Origin: Imbricaverruca yamaguchii
Lineage: Eukaryota; Arthropoda; Thecostraca; Neoverrucidae
Length of the DNA: 64,000 bases
Reading direction: 5' to 3'
Assembly: GCA_034440575.1 (NCBI GenBank)
Contig: JAOTOL010001345.1
Span: forward strand, 372,001 to 436,000
The translations under genes were made by a program, and so were the position numbers. How positions within the stretch are numbered: position 1 is the stretch's first letter; each line of letters starts with the position of its first letter. Positions 1 to 13,800 of this stretch are shown piece by piece. The notes under the pieces are model-generated. The model saw only the letters and a program-made list of their open reading frames with translations, made no database searches and had not been told where the DNA came from.

Positions 1-372
1 ACGTGCGTGCATACCATTGCTCCCGCCTTGCGTTTTGAAAGGTACCTAATTTGGGGACACCGATATTAACGATAACGATGCCAACACTTATGCCATAAAC
101 TGATATTTTACAACATAACACATAGGTAATCCCTCCACTTGGAATTGCGCTACGGGATGTTATTCTTCACGATCTCAGATCCATGTCGATTCAGTGCTCA
201 GCAAGTGGAACATTCACGAATAATTGATGACAGGGTTAAGGGCGAACAGATCATTCGGTGAATGACATAAAGCCACTGCACCGTGTCAATGCATAAATCA
301 CTAAAACATGCTCTTGACCAACTACCTCAGGTGATCGCCTGACCTTACGTGTACTGCAACTGCTAGGCCGAG

Positions 373-918
373 GTAGTAGGGACCCTAGACACCTTCACCA
401 TCCACACAAATAGGGACCCTAGACACATTCATCAGCCACACAAGTAGGGACCAAAGACACATTCACCAGCCACACAAGTAGGGACCCTAGACACATTCAC
501 CATCCACACAAGTAGGGACCCTAGACACCTTCACCAGCCACACAAATAGGGACCCTAGACACATTCATCAGCCACACAAGTAGGGACCATAGACACATTC
601 ACCAGCCACACAAGTAGGGACCATAGACACCTTCACCAGCCACACAAGCAGGGACCCTAGACACATTCACCAGCCACACAAGTAGGGACCATAGACACCT
701 TCACCAGCCACACAAGTAGGGACCATAGACACATTCACCAGCCACACAAGTAGGGACCCTAGACACATTCACCATCCACACAAGTAGGGACCATAGACAC
801 ATTCACCAGCCACACAAGTAGGGACCATAGACACCTTCACCAGCCACACAAGCAGGGACCCTGGACACCGCCACCAGCCACACAAGCAGGGACCCTGGAC
901 ACCTTCACCAGGCACACA
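373..918. repeat. 34-bp minisatellite, about 16 copies
   Basis: The unit begins TAGGGACC(C/A)TAGACAC and continues through TTCACCAGCCACACAAG. Copies vary at a few positions (CAGCC or CATCC, ACATT or ACCTT). The last copies, past 850, diverge toward CAGGGACCCTGGACAC. Confidence 0.95.
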
Positions 919-1332
919 CGCTTAAGCCAACACACGGCTCTACGCCGAGATCTGCGCGCCACCAACACCGATCGGGCTCAGGTGGACCCAGCTTTCCGGC
1001 CGCTAACAGTGCCCGGTGGAGTGTCCAGGACTTGAACCCAAACTACACGGCGAGGAGGAGCAGAACAGAACTCAACCAGCCTGTTTGCTACAGATAGCGA
1101 ACCAAGGAAAGCCACCAATACACACATGGTGTAGCCACCACGGGCAGATGTTCTGATTACCAAAAAGCTCTGGCAAGGCTCAGCTTACCGAAGCATGAAA
1201 AATCATTGTAGGGATATTACAAGTCTAGTGTAGAGTTATTGGAGATATTATAGATATTATAAGTCAAGTTCATTTTCAAGAACCAGGAAGAACTCAATGT
1301 TAGACACTAATTGTAAAACTATATTGTGACGT

Positions 1333-1367
1333 TTCGGTCATAGGCCATGCAATGGCCTATGACCGAA
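1333..1367. repeat. Perfect hairpin, 16-bp arms
   Basis: The arms TTCGGTCATAGGCCAT (1333-1348) and 1352-1367 are exact reverse complements around the loop GCA. A third partial copy (ATGACCGAAG) follows at about 1375. Confidence 0.9.
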
Positions 1368-1597
1368 GTTTTAGTATGACCGAAGTCGAGCATTGAGTCG
1401 TCTCTGGATCTTCAGGAACATCAACTCTTAATATTTCTACAATGATTGATCACCAGTAAATACGGACCTTTCTGAACCACGTACGTAATATGGACTGCTT
1501 AATTTCCACGAGTAAAAGGCAGATACGGCACAACATACTGTCGTGCCGTGAAGGAACGCAGCGTCCAATGGCATCGTAGCACCGGCAGCAAACTTAC

Positions 1598-1877
1598 CAG
1601 GGGGTCCGCCACCTCCCCGTCCCCGGCCGCGGAAGTCGCCGCGACCGCGGCCACCGCCGGCGCCGCCGCCGCCGCCGCGCGACCTGTCCGTGTTGGTGCG
1701 TCGCTCGGCCATCGACACCTTGATGATGTTGCCGCGAAACTCCTTGCCCGAGAACCAGTCGATGGCCGACTTGGCCGCGTCCACGTCCTCGTACGTCACC
1801 GTGCACTCGCCCTTGTTCTGACCGCTCATCTTGTCCTTGTACATCCAGATGCGCGGCAGGCCGGTGCGCTTGTCTTG
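1598..1877 (-). CDS. caz: caz coding exon 6, rest of RRM and first RGG box
   Basis: The acceptor is TCGTTTGGCAG and the donor is CCTG/GTAAGT. It encodes [19 protein letters not shown]1 [25 protein letters not shown] and then [16 protein letters not shown]. It ends one base into a codon; the following exon lies beyond position 1. Confidence 0.92.
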
Positions 1878-4800
1878 CTGCCAAACGAGAGGCACGCGTC
1901 ACGACGGCCTCAGGACGGCGTCGTCACGGAGTACGGGGGCGGGGAACCGATACAACAGATGGCTCACCGGCACGCTCTAACACGGCGCAATGTCAGACGT
2001 TATATTGGAAACTGCTAGGCTCCATTGTCCGAAACGCCGCGCTTTCCACGAAGTGACACCAGTGAAACAAATGTGCAAGACTGCAACTCAATTCAAACTA
2101 CGTAAACCAAAACTCTGAGCACGTTTTGTCAATAGACGCGACTGCCGTGCCGTGCATTAAATTTCAATAGTACAGTTGCGCGGTGCATTCTCAACAGCGC
2201 ACCCTCACACTCCCGAACGGTGCCACCAGATTCGCGCTGGATATGAATGGGAAACTTCTATTTGTGTTCCAATCAAAGATGAGTTTAAGGATGCCTGGAA
2301 TTCCATAAATGCACTTGGATGTGATTCGGAGCTCCATTGGATGCTCCGAAATGAGCATCCAAAGGAGCTCACTTCGGGTATATGTGGGCTGCATTATAAT
2401 CATAAAAGTCTGCAATTGAGAATAACTGACGCTAGCTGCATTTTGTGCATAATAAATACCTATGTACCATATATGTTGACCAGTGAAGGATGAAAACGCA
2501 AATTGAAGTACTAATATATGCTGCGTAGCGTTACTTTCCACCACAAAAACCGAAGCTGGAAGCCCTGATCACAAATACTCGCACACCTCAGCTAGAAGCG
2601 AGCCAACCGAAGGGTGCGGACACGCTCTGCGTCTTTCGTAACTAACGAGGTCGAGTCGCCACACCAGTAGTGTGCCAGCCGGCCCGGCAGCACGCGCCGA
2701 CGCGCGGCCCACCTTGATGCGTCCGATGGAGCCGAAGTAGTTGGCCACCTCCTCAGAGGAGGCGTCCGGGCCCATGCCGGCCACGAAGATGGTGTCCTCG
2801 AACGTCTGCCGGAAGCTGGCGCTGCTGGCGTCGTCACCGCCACCGCCGCCGTAGCCGCCTACAACACACGAGTGGCGTCAGCCGACCTGGCCGCCGGCCC
2901 CACCGCGCCAGTCACAGTCGCCACACCCGCCGGCAACCGCACGCGCACCGCAGCCAAACACACCGCATCACACATCACACAGCAGCATCGGGCGGCCAGT
3001 CGGCGGCGCATCAGCTCATGGGGACGACCGTGCGCTTCGTCTCTCGCACACGCAGCCACAAGCGGATGATGCACGCGCAAATGGTGACTGCCACACAACA
3101 TACAAATCGCCGTCATACAACCCCTACACATTGCTGCACGTCCCTATTCTGTGTGCATCCCGCGATTGGACCCTGCTCTACCTCTCTCGGTTGGTTGGTT
3201 ATTGGTTTTACGACACATCGACCGTTGAGTCATGTAGCGTCACCAACCTCTCACGCCGAATGGTCGCGGGCGAAGAGTAGCAAAAGGTGAGACTCGAACT
3301 AACAACCTTTCGATTGTGAGACGAGCAGGTTACCCATAGGCTACTCGTCCCCTCTCTACCTCTCGACAAACCAGTCAGACTCATTAGGCATTGAACAGAG
3401 AGCCCAAAATATCACTGTGCGCAGGTAAGTCAATCGTGTCGAAGCGCCTCGAGCGACGAGTAGCTTCACCATATCCCTGTCATACTATGTGTAGCTTTAC
3501 CATACCACAGCAGCTTTACCACATCCCTAACGTACAGCCCCTCCAGTCAGAACAATGCATACGGCTTTAGCTCGTTGACACATTTACCACATCCTCGCCA
3601 CAGTCTCCTAGACTATTCACCCACAATTCATCACTATGTGTGATCACTTTCTTACTACATATGCGGTGAATATTCACTCTTATAACCATTACCATTTACC
3701 GTGTATCACACACACATAATCGTGTTTGGCATCGCAGCAACTTCGTCTCGACATTTTACCCACTCTTTGGATGATGGTCATGGCCTGCCGCCATTTGGCA
3801 CCACTGCTTACCAAGCAGATCCCTACCTACAACCAACTACAATGGCGGTGCGCACGGCAATATCTCCTCTTTCATAGCACCATGTTGCAACACGCCGAAG
3901 GACTCGCCTTGTGATTGGAACTCCACACCGTATTCACCGACACCATGCTGAGCTCTACCCAAGGCCATCCATGGCTTTTGCGTGGCAAACGTACTCTCCT
4001 GTCTCCTACGTGTCAATATTGTACCACGCTACAACTGCCTACGTCCATTCGATGTCGATGCAGTATTCATGCAGTACCACAAAGACCATCACCGTTATCA
4101 GATGGGCGACGCACCGCCACACCAGACACATTGACACAACCTGTCACACGTCGCCATTGCGCAATATGTGTGGGCGTTCCATATGTTGTCCGCAATACAC
4201 ACCAGCCAGGCCGTTTCCGATGAACTATGCCCACTTGATCTTTCATCCACTTGACTACCCACATCCGCACATGGTGCAGTGGCAGACACCTCGCTTATAC
4301 TCATGTAGCATGAAGACCGGGGCTAACATCGCTGAAGATCGGCCTCAATCCTGCTGTCCCAGCACATATGGGTGTTCGTTCAGGCGAATCGCAGGACCCC
4401 AAACACTTGTGTATCATCAGGACAGGAAACAACCTTTTGCATAAGTTTCTTGTATGGCGATGACTTTAGACTTGTAGATGCGTCAACGGCGCCAATTTAC
4501 ACCAAACATGTGACCAACTGTATCTTGTAGACGGGCATCACGAGTGGGACTTTCGAGAAGAACGGTTTATCATTTGCGGACCTAACCTTGCGACACACTT
4601 ATTTCGTGACCAAGTGTTCTCAGTACTTCTTTCCCAGCGATCATTCGTGTGCTGTCGTATCTCATTCACATTTCTTGCCGACACAGACAGAAAACTGCAC
4701 AGCTGCTGTGAGAAGCAGAATCGTCTTCAAACTGAATTACTTTCCTAGTTGACCTCTCCTTCTCTTGGCATAGTCAGTGGTTCGAACAGCAGTGCGAATC

Positions 4801-7800
4801 TGGCGGCTCACGTGCCCACAGTAACTCGACCCGAGCCTGAACGCATAGTCTCATTTCGACGACAACCAACAGCCTGAGTTACCGAAGTTCCTACTGGACT
4901 TTCAGATGGACGAATTGCACAACTCGCATGCTTTTGTTCGGAACCCATGTCCGGAATACACACAGTCTTGCGCAATGTCCTCTTCTCGGTGTTTCAGTGC
5001 AAGTGCAATATTTTTGCCAGTCATGAAACAGCCATTGACCTTAGAGCAGCGCCCTGTTTGGTGCCATCCCTGCACGTGTTGTAACTCCTCAGCTGCGGGG
5101 AGTGAACGTGTTATTACAGAGGACCTCTCCCACAAACTGACACCTAAGCCTCAACTGGGAAATGTCTACAAAGTACCTCAAACGCCAAAACAGCATTAAT
5201 AATACACTTGGTGGAAACTGAATATCAATGAAGAGCACATAGAAGAAAGCCCGGATAGTCAGGTCCCCATATCTCAATGATGACTACTAGGTCCTCTGCG
5301 AACATAGGCCACCTCGTCACCATCAATCCCTCCTCCCGAAGAGACCACTGCACCACAGACGCACCGCCAATACCGACCGCCGGCGTGTTGTGTTTACCTT
5401 TGTTATAGCCACCTTGGCCACCTCTGTAAGAGACAAACACCGCACGGTGAGTGGCTTCATGTACGATGGAGGACTGGCGGCCGCTGGCGCCGCTGGCGCA
5501 GCTCGCGCCGGCGCCAGTCGTCGGGCGTCAGTCGGACAGCGGCAAGTCGCGCCGCCAGCGCCAGCTCTGGTCTCCGTCCCAGTCGATCCCGCCCCGGCCT
5601 TCGCCGTCAATGCCCCGAAACCGTGGCGCAGACGTTCGTCTGGGCGTGTACCGCGTAAACCGGGCAACATTGGCTGCCTTTTGCACCTACGCCGTGACTG
5701 GCTTGCACCGCTGCCGCGGCTGTTCTGCTCAGTGGCTGAAGCACACCTGGCCAATTACCCAGGTAACCCAGACGGGTGGAACTGCTGTTGTCACCTTTCA
5801 CACGACGCTCTGCCTATACCTAGTGTAGCAAGTACTATGGTCAACAAGGAAGATACCCATTTTGCAGTCTGGTTGCTAAGTTGCCGGTGAGACGTTTGCA
5901 GCACATTTTTACCCGCATGTTTTCAACCTCTGTAGCTGAGCCTTAAACCACAATGGAAGCACACCTTTTGCAGCACGTATCTATATCTAGCATAGCGTAG
6001 CATACCCCAGTCATTGTTTTGTCACCTCGTTTTTCACCACATACCTGTGAACAGACATATTGCACGTGACGACCAACATACGACATTCCTGCTGAAGATG
6101 CGATAGAGATCCTCAGGACATCATCAGAGACGATGCACCAAAGGTGCAGCATACTGGGAAGGGTGCAGCCAATAAACAATTCACAGGGCTGCAAACCTAA
6201 GGATAATGTGATATACGCACTCAGGTCGATCGAGGAGCCGATACTCGTTTGGGGTACGCTGAATATAAGGGTAATTAGCATGTCTGTCACTGGACCAGAT
6301 GCCATTTTGCACAGCTTACGGCAAGGGATAAGTGTCTCCGAGTTTGCTTTGTTCACTCAGGCCAAATAAATCCACCGGAGGCGACGCACGGCAAGCACAT
6401 CGGGCAGTTAAAGTCCCGTCATGAAGCCACGCTTCAAGAACGTTAAACTAAACGGAGAACACAACCAAACTGTCGTATGATGATGACAGAGGACCAAAAA
6501 TGTACAACTAATCCATCCGTAGCATTCGTTTACGGAAAGGAGCAAAACGATCCTTGAAAATGGACAGGTTTCCTTAAAAAAGGCAACCTGCCGTCATGGA
6601 AAAAAATGATGGAAACCAACAGCTGTTAGCGACTTGCTGAATCTCCTGGCTTTACTTGATAAATATAAAATCATGATGTCAAAGTGTACAGCAACCGCTA
6701 CCAGTCTAGCAATAGATGACTTTCGACATCAAGTCATCGAAATAATGCCAATGGCTAGTCTATCACTTTTCACAACCTTGCACGCTTGTCATATTGCTGA
6801 TGCTGGTTCGCTTGAGAATGCAACCGGCGGAAATTACCTCTAGAACATTCGATCAACCTTGACGGGAATCATAATCCAGCGACATGTTCTGGTAATCCAT
6901 CGCACATTACCCTGATATCTGAATTGCAGGAGGGTTGTAGGCAGGGCTGGACAAATGGGTTAATCCTGCATTTTTTTTTGCATGCAAAACCATCACCAGA
7001 TAATTATCCTCACATTAATTTCATTTAGAGGCTGGAGGTTGCTATTGGACAATAAAATGGTGTGTGGGCAAGTGCTCAATACCCACTGAAAAGTGCAAAC
7101 TGAGACTTTAATGTTACACGGTTGGAAAAATCCTGCTCATTAGGCTATCGAGCATTCTACTCAGCACATCCAGGATTGGAAGTTAGTTAGTTATTGTAGT
7201 TTAGGGGCCCGTCGACTGTATAGATCTCACAGCGAAGTGCAGATCCAACCCTGGTTGTAGATAGCCCATGCTGTGGAACCATAGACACATGCAGCGTTGA
7301 AATTCCACGAGCTCTCATCAGCGACGAGAAATATAATTACTCGTACCAGCTCGCCGTTGGAACACCTCAACCGATTGGACATTAAGGTGTACCATTTTTT
7401 AGACTTTTTCGAGTTAGGCAACACCAATCAATGGCATGATGCCTTTGCATAAGGACATTCAAAGATCGAAAGTTTTATATTTTTTATATTACTATTTGGT
7501 CGATTGCACAAAGGTTTTGTTTTAACACATTTGGCTGCATTTAAAACATAGGGTTTGCACTATTAGAGGTCGTGCGCTCTCGGAGTCTGGATTTCGGCCA
7601 CGTTAACACATTATAATCCTCCAGAAGTGGTGTCTTCTGAGTTTAAGTGAGGATGGGAGCGTCGGGCACCGGTTACGGGTGGGGGTTGATACTCCTTCGC
7701 CCCCCAATCTGAGCAACCTCATCCTTCTTTTACATATTCTGTTCAAGCAGCAATAGACAAAACGGTGTAATATTAATATTGTGTTTGAAGAACTTTCTGG

Positions 7801-10800
7801 GGAAACTTCAATACTTTTCCAACTGCAGAGGTATCCAGGCAAACAATGCACGTGATTATTGAACCAAATTCCACGTGCGCTCGTAGGTATTGGGATATAT
7901 CTGGGGTTTGGGCAAGACAAGATCTTTGGCCACACGCCCGTTCAGTCTAACGCTGTACTTTGCCATGGAACATGCAGAGGGCGAAGGCACGAGGAAAAAG
8001 AGGGGGAGGCCTCAGGGCAGGGGTAGAAGCCTAATATTTTCCCCAGATAAGTTCTGCAAACAAAATATTAATGTTACACCGTTTTGTCTATCGCTACTTG
8101 AACAGAATATGTAAAAGAAGGCTGATGTTGCTGAGATTGGGGGGGGTTGAAGTAGTATCAATCTCCACCCGTAACCGGTGTCCGACGCTCCCACCCCCAC
8201 TTAAACTCAGAAGACACCACTTCTGGAGGATTATAATGTGCTAATGTGACCGAAATCCAGACTCCGAGAGCGCACGCACTCTAATAGTGGAAACCGTTTT
8301 AAATGCTGCCAAATATGTTAAAACCTTGGTGCAATCGACCAACTATTAATATAAAAATATAAAACTTTGGATTTTGAATGTTCTCATGCAAAGGCATCGT
8401 GCCCTTAATTGGTGTTGCCTAACTCGCAAGTCACAAAAATGGTGCACTTATTGGACATGCCACAATGGCCTCACCGGACCAATGGTACCACTGAATGCGC
8501 CAATTTCTTTCGAGAAGTTGTACGTGGTCACGCACATTCTTAAGTCATGCTTTAAAACAAACATTGGAAATATGCCAATAAAATGCTAGCGACTGGCGAT
8601 CACGGGGAGTAGCCATTCCAAATCATTCGTATTTAACATCTCTGGCAATAAGGGCTACGTAAGCATTCCTCGATGAACACTTTTAGCTAGTAATTCTTCG
8701 TATAACATAACCACACACAGTGTTGTGTTGCAACCATGACCTAAGCCATCCGGGCGACCCGCCATTGCAGTTGGCGAGCACGCGTTCACAGCGAGTCTTA
8801 GCATGAGTTAATACACTGTCAAACTTCCACAGACAGCTCATCCTTTCATCGCACCAGGTCTTGGTGGCGCTCTTCCGATCAAGAAAACCTGGATCTGCAT
8901 GGTGTTAAAAATGTAGGCCACTGCGACCTCGCGGACGCAACAACTTGGCATGACAAGCCGCCAGTCAGGCGTTTGTGTGAATCGCGCGGCTGACTGGGAT
9001 TCCGTCCCGTCGCCGCTGCACCAGACATCATAGGTCCAACCAACGGCCGACCCCTGCTAACTAGCATGGATTGCTGAACCACCGTACAGAGAAAAGCCGT
9101 CTCGACGCACGGTACCTCGCACACTCGACACTCAACCAAGTCAGTTTCGACAGAGCGACAGAGTCTCCCTGCGTGTCGACTTCCAGACGGGCTGCCGACT
9201 ACAGTTGCCAACAGCCGGCATACGCAGCCAGCTGGCAGTGCTGGCTGACTGTCTATGCCGGCATACCATGCGCCCGCTTCTGTGTCGTGGTCCAACTCGG
9301 CTTGTTAGATTTGGCGGGGATATCGAGCTCGCCACCGCTGGTCAATATGGATCGGTTGTGGTTGTGGTGCTGGTGGTTGGTGGTCGGCTACATCGACCGC
9401 TGGGTCATGTAGCGCCGCCAATCCCTTACGCCGATTGGCCGCGGGCGAAGAGTAGCGCGACAGGTGAGACTCGAACCCACAATATTTCGATTGCGAGACG
9501 GAAAATTTAACAATAGACTACTCCTCCACATGCGGTAGTCGTGGTGGTGGGTTGGTTCCACCCACCTTCACCATTTATTTTATTACGTGGCATGTGGAAT
9601 GACATAATAAGGCTGACATAATATGGGATGATATCAAATTACGTGCATCCAAATTACGCGTGCTTCCAACATTTGTGATGCAACGACTCAAGCAGCATAA
9701 CCCATGACTCATGGGCCAGGAGTGGCAGTTTCAATAAAAATATTATAGACTAGACTGCCATCAATAAAAGCTATTTCCCACGGGGATGGCGATAAATGTC
9801 AACGCCTATACAAAAAATCAGTTCTTTTCTCACGTGAACTAATATTGGCAGGGCTTAGAAAGATCTGGGTGAGCACTGGCCCAGATAGCTCATATGCCTT
9901 CCAACATTAAAAAACACGATCGTGGAGGAAATAATGTTCAACAATGAACGAATAACAACTTCAGAAAAAGGAAAATTACTAAACTAACGCACGGAAATGT
10001 TGACATAATTAAATCATTTAACACACGCACGTCCGGGGGTGTGGGGGGATGGGCAGACATCTGCCCCCCCCGCGATGTTTCCTAATTTGCCGCCATACTA
10101 ATCGAATTAGCAAGGGCAACCCTTGCATGGCTGCTCATTAGTCTCTTCAGCATATCCTCATACATTTTTAACCCTGGGCCGTCTCAGGTCAGGTCACCAG
10201 ATCAGGCGAAGTGACCCAACTACACTCGGAGTTCTAGGGGGCATAACTTCCACAATAATTGGGCGATTGATTTCAAACTTATAACACGTCATGGTCTCAT
10301 CAGGGAGCATAACATATTTTTTTCCGTAGCATTGACCTGAGGTCAGGCCGCGGCCATGGCTTCCCCATTACAGGGCTATGGTAAAATATCAAAATGTTTA
10401 CTGGTTATATATTTGCTCTCGGAATGATCTCACAACGGTTGTGGTGTGTAGTTGGAAGCTATGCTCAATGTCACCGCTGACATTTTTACTCAGTGACCTC
10501 ACCAAGGTCATCCGATGTCACCTGAGATCCCTACACATTTTCTGCGCATTATATCGCACTGCATTGATCTAGAAGGCTACAATTACCGTCATTGTGCTTG
10601 TATCGTCAATACGTGTCGATTGATGCATTGCATACTATTCCTAAGTTAATTCATGACCTTGACCTGAGGTAATAGTTTCGGTTAACCTGACCTTAAATCA
10701 CACCGCCTATCGTCGGCAGCACATTTCAAGGACGGTCTAATAGCGTGAGCCGTCTGTTTCTATTTGTTACAGGTCCTGAGATATGTGTCAATATCTGAGT

Positions 10801-13800
10801 CCCACCCGATCTGGTCGAATTTGACCTACGATGACCCAGTGACCTGAATATTGACCTGAGCGAAAAAAAAGACCGAAACACTTTCGATAGACCGTGTCAC
10901 CAGCTACCCAACACCGTTTTCCGTTTGTCGCTAGCTAGCATAGTTCTAGAGATCTTAAGGGGGCAGACATCTGCCCCCTCCCCCGGACATGCGAAGTTGG
11001 CGCGGACCGCCGGACGTGCGAGTGTTAAAGTCGCAATCCTTTTACTCGGATTGGACGTGGCTCATGCAGAAAATTCACAAGCTTTGGAACTTGCGCACAT
11101 CTCCCAATGACGCATACCGAAAGAACATCTCACTAAACCATAGTGGAAACCCATACAATTGCTGGCGGAGCCCACTTTAATCAAAGTGAACACTAAGTGT
11201 ATGGGTTACACCAAATATTCTGAACCACAAAATGAACTGTGAGACTATCAACATTCCCTCAAGCATGCGAAGTCTCTACCAGTGCAAGGTATCCAATAGC
11301 GGTGGGATATTTTGGCCATGGAAGACTAGCATCCCTCACACCAACATTGAAAATGCCTGCGACTATTACTGAGTGGATAAGCAACTGACAAAGATGGATG
11401 AAACGAAAACAAATCACATATCATATAACAGGGCTGCGAGGTGGAAATGGAATCGCAGCTTATGTTGAAGAGGCTGAATGCAAGGCTGTTCATCAACATG
11501 CTTAGTCGGCGAATACGAAACGCGAAGTCTCATCGTATTGAGACATAAACAACGGCAATGGCTGGGATAAACACGCTGCATTACCCTACGAATCAAACAT
11601 CCGAACAAAAAGAGCACTAAGCTTGGGCCACAACCGGAAGCGTGGTGAAAGCGAAACACCACTGTGGATGTGATGTGATTATGCGCCTCTGCGACAGTGT
11701 TGTTGCTGAGGTTTCGGGCGCACCAACTGCACTGACAATACGGTGAATACAACACGTACCATACGCACAGCCCAATAACATGATATATTGGACCAACGGT
11801 ACATGGATGAATACGTTAAGCCAATCAGCAACTTAGTAAGAGCAAACAGCGAGCTAAGCAGAACACCACGCAACTCATAGTTAGTACTGACGTGGCTTCT
11901 AAAAGCTTTAACCCATTGCTCTCGTCCGTGTGATATTCTATATAACATCATCCAAACTCAAGGGTATTAACAGACCAGGCCTTCTACAAATATTAACACC
12001 AAAATATTATCTATTGCACAACATTTTCCTCTCATTGTTCTCATTTGGAGGTTGAATGTGTTTGGTAATGAATTGGTGTCACGAAGTGCTGAAGATTCAT
12101 TGGAAAGTGCATGCTAAGATTCTGATCATAATTTCCTTTCCATATTCGATTGCTTCAGGATTTTCGTCTCCAAACCCAAGATTACAAAGTGCAAACACAT
12201 CCTGTGCAAGCTGCATTACTCATAGGTGTTGAACGTCAGGGGATGCCAGTCAACGACAGTGTCCCAAACACATCTAAAGCTTTGGTGGCAGAGTGGACAA
12301 TTATGTTTCACGATGTGGTACAGAGGTTCACAAATAAACCAATACAAGGGCACAATACAGTATCTTACCACATGACAATCTAGCTGAGACCCAGCATACC
12401 TTAAAATGCATGAAGGTAATGCAAATTCACGATAAAACATCTCCAGATTCAATGATGATGTCAGTTTGATTGTTGTTTTGAACACTTAAGGAAACACGAA
12501 GTGGAAATCACTGATAATATTCGGAGGGGTTGGAACATTTGGGGCATCATTTTCAACCCGAAATCTGATATTTCAGGGCACTGCTGAACGGTGACTGAGA
12601 AGGAAACCAGGACGGTAACGCCCAATGACCATAACCACATTTTCCAACTCGGAATATGCAAGGGACGGGCAGCCTATCAACGGTGTTGAAGAGTCTGAGA
12701 TGTCACCGGTGACGCACGCAGGGCATGCTATGCTCACCTGTAGCCACCGCCGCCGCCGCCGCCACCGCCACTGCCACCACCACCACCGCCGCCGCCGCTG
12801 TCCCGGCCGCCTCTGTAGCCGCCGTCGCGACTACCGCCGTATTCCCGACCACCGCCACTTCCTCCGTAGCCTCCTCCGCCGCCACCACGGCCTCCTCCGT
12901 ATCCCCCGCCTCCGCCTCCTCTGTCGTCGCGACCTTCGTAGCCACCTCCTCCGCTGCCTCCGTAGCCGCCATCGCGACCGCCGCCGTCGCGCCCGTTATA
13001 GCCACCGTTTTCGCGTCCACCGTAGCCGCCGCCGCCGCCGCCTCCGCCGCTGTCACGGCTACCGTAGCCACCGTCACGACCGCCGCCACCACCGTAGCCG
13101 CCGTCACGTCCCCCGCCGCCGTAGCCACCGTCACGCGTGCCGCCGCTGCCGTAGCCGCCGTCACGCGAGCCACCGCCGCCGCCGCCGCCATAGCCACCGC
13201 CGCCTCCGCCGTACCCACCGCCACCACGGCCGCCTGCCGGCATGGCAATGGTCACACGTGTCGCGCCCAGGGATCGAAGGACCTGTTAGATGTTTGTGAT
13301 CAGGAACATACTCCCCGACCCCTGCGGGAGGATTGCATGATTCAATGATTCTACAATGAATGGTTCACAATAATACGATACAAACTTCTGCTCGAAAAAA
13401 TGCACAATTTTGGGTGGTTCTTGAACTCATTCAAATTATTACTTCATTAATGACACACTGCTTATCCAAAGATGCAGACAACTTCCACAAACCCTCCAGC
13501 AATTATAACATTGAGACTAACACCCTAATTGAATGGTTACAAGAATGGTCAAAGCCCAAGTGAATTTATTCCCTGTACATATGTACACATACATATATTC
13601 ACCTGCCAGTTCCCACCATGGCAGCCACCACTAATGCTTGTAAGAACATAAGTTATGGTTGAAGCATCTCAAACCGTAATTCCCACACTGATAATTCGGT
13701 CTTGACCTTTAATTATCGAATTGTACACATTTCACCACAATGGTCCTTTGAAGTGCATTCAAATAAAAGGCTTCATGACAAAATGTAACCCCAAAAGTTC

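Larger units (their letters stand above)
1..1597 (-). other. caz intron 6 (partial), minisatellite and hairpin
   Basis: Sequence downstream of exon 6, running to the window edge. Apart from the 34-bp minisatellite (373-918) and a hairpin (1333-1367) I see nothing coding. No zinc-finger exon is present. Confidence 0.6.
5424..12737 (-). other. caz intron 3
   Basis: A 7.3-kb intron. It holds a fold-back element (7376-8462), a SINE (about 9368-9520) and a TTAA-flanked element (10018-11028). The rest, including 5450-7370, 8470-9360 and 11030-12700, shows no gene I can support. Confidence 0.8.

Noticed and set aside
373..918. CRISPR array
   Set aside because: Contiguous 34-bp units with no unique spacers, in a eukaryotic genome. 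It is a minisatellite.
3280..3352. tRNA gene on the minus strand
   Set aside because: Same reasoning: part of a TSD-flanked 167-bp SINE present in three copies.
8879..9295. 138-codon minus-strand frame
   Set aside because: No recognisable motif or splice context. Overlapping frames on the other strand are equally open.
12625..13348. Plus-strand Arg/His-rich or Ala-rich proteins opposite the caz Gly exon
   Set aside because: These are antisense readings of Gly codons; the minus strand has splice sites and FET homology.
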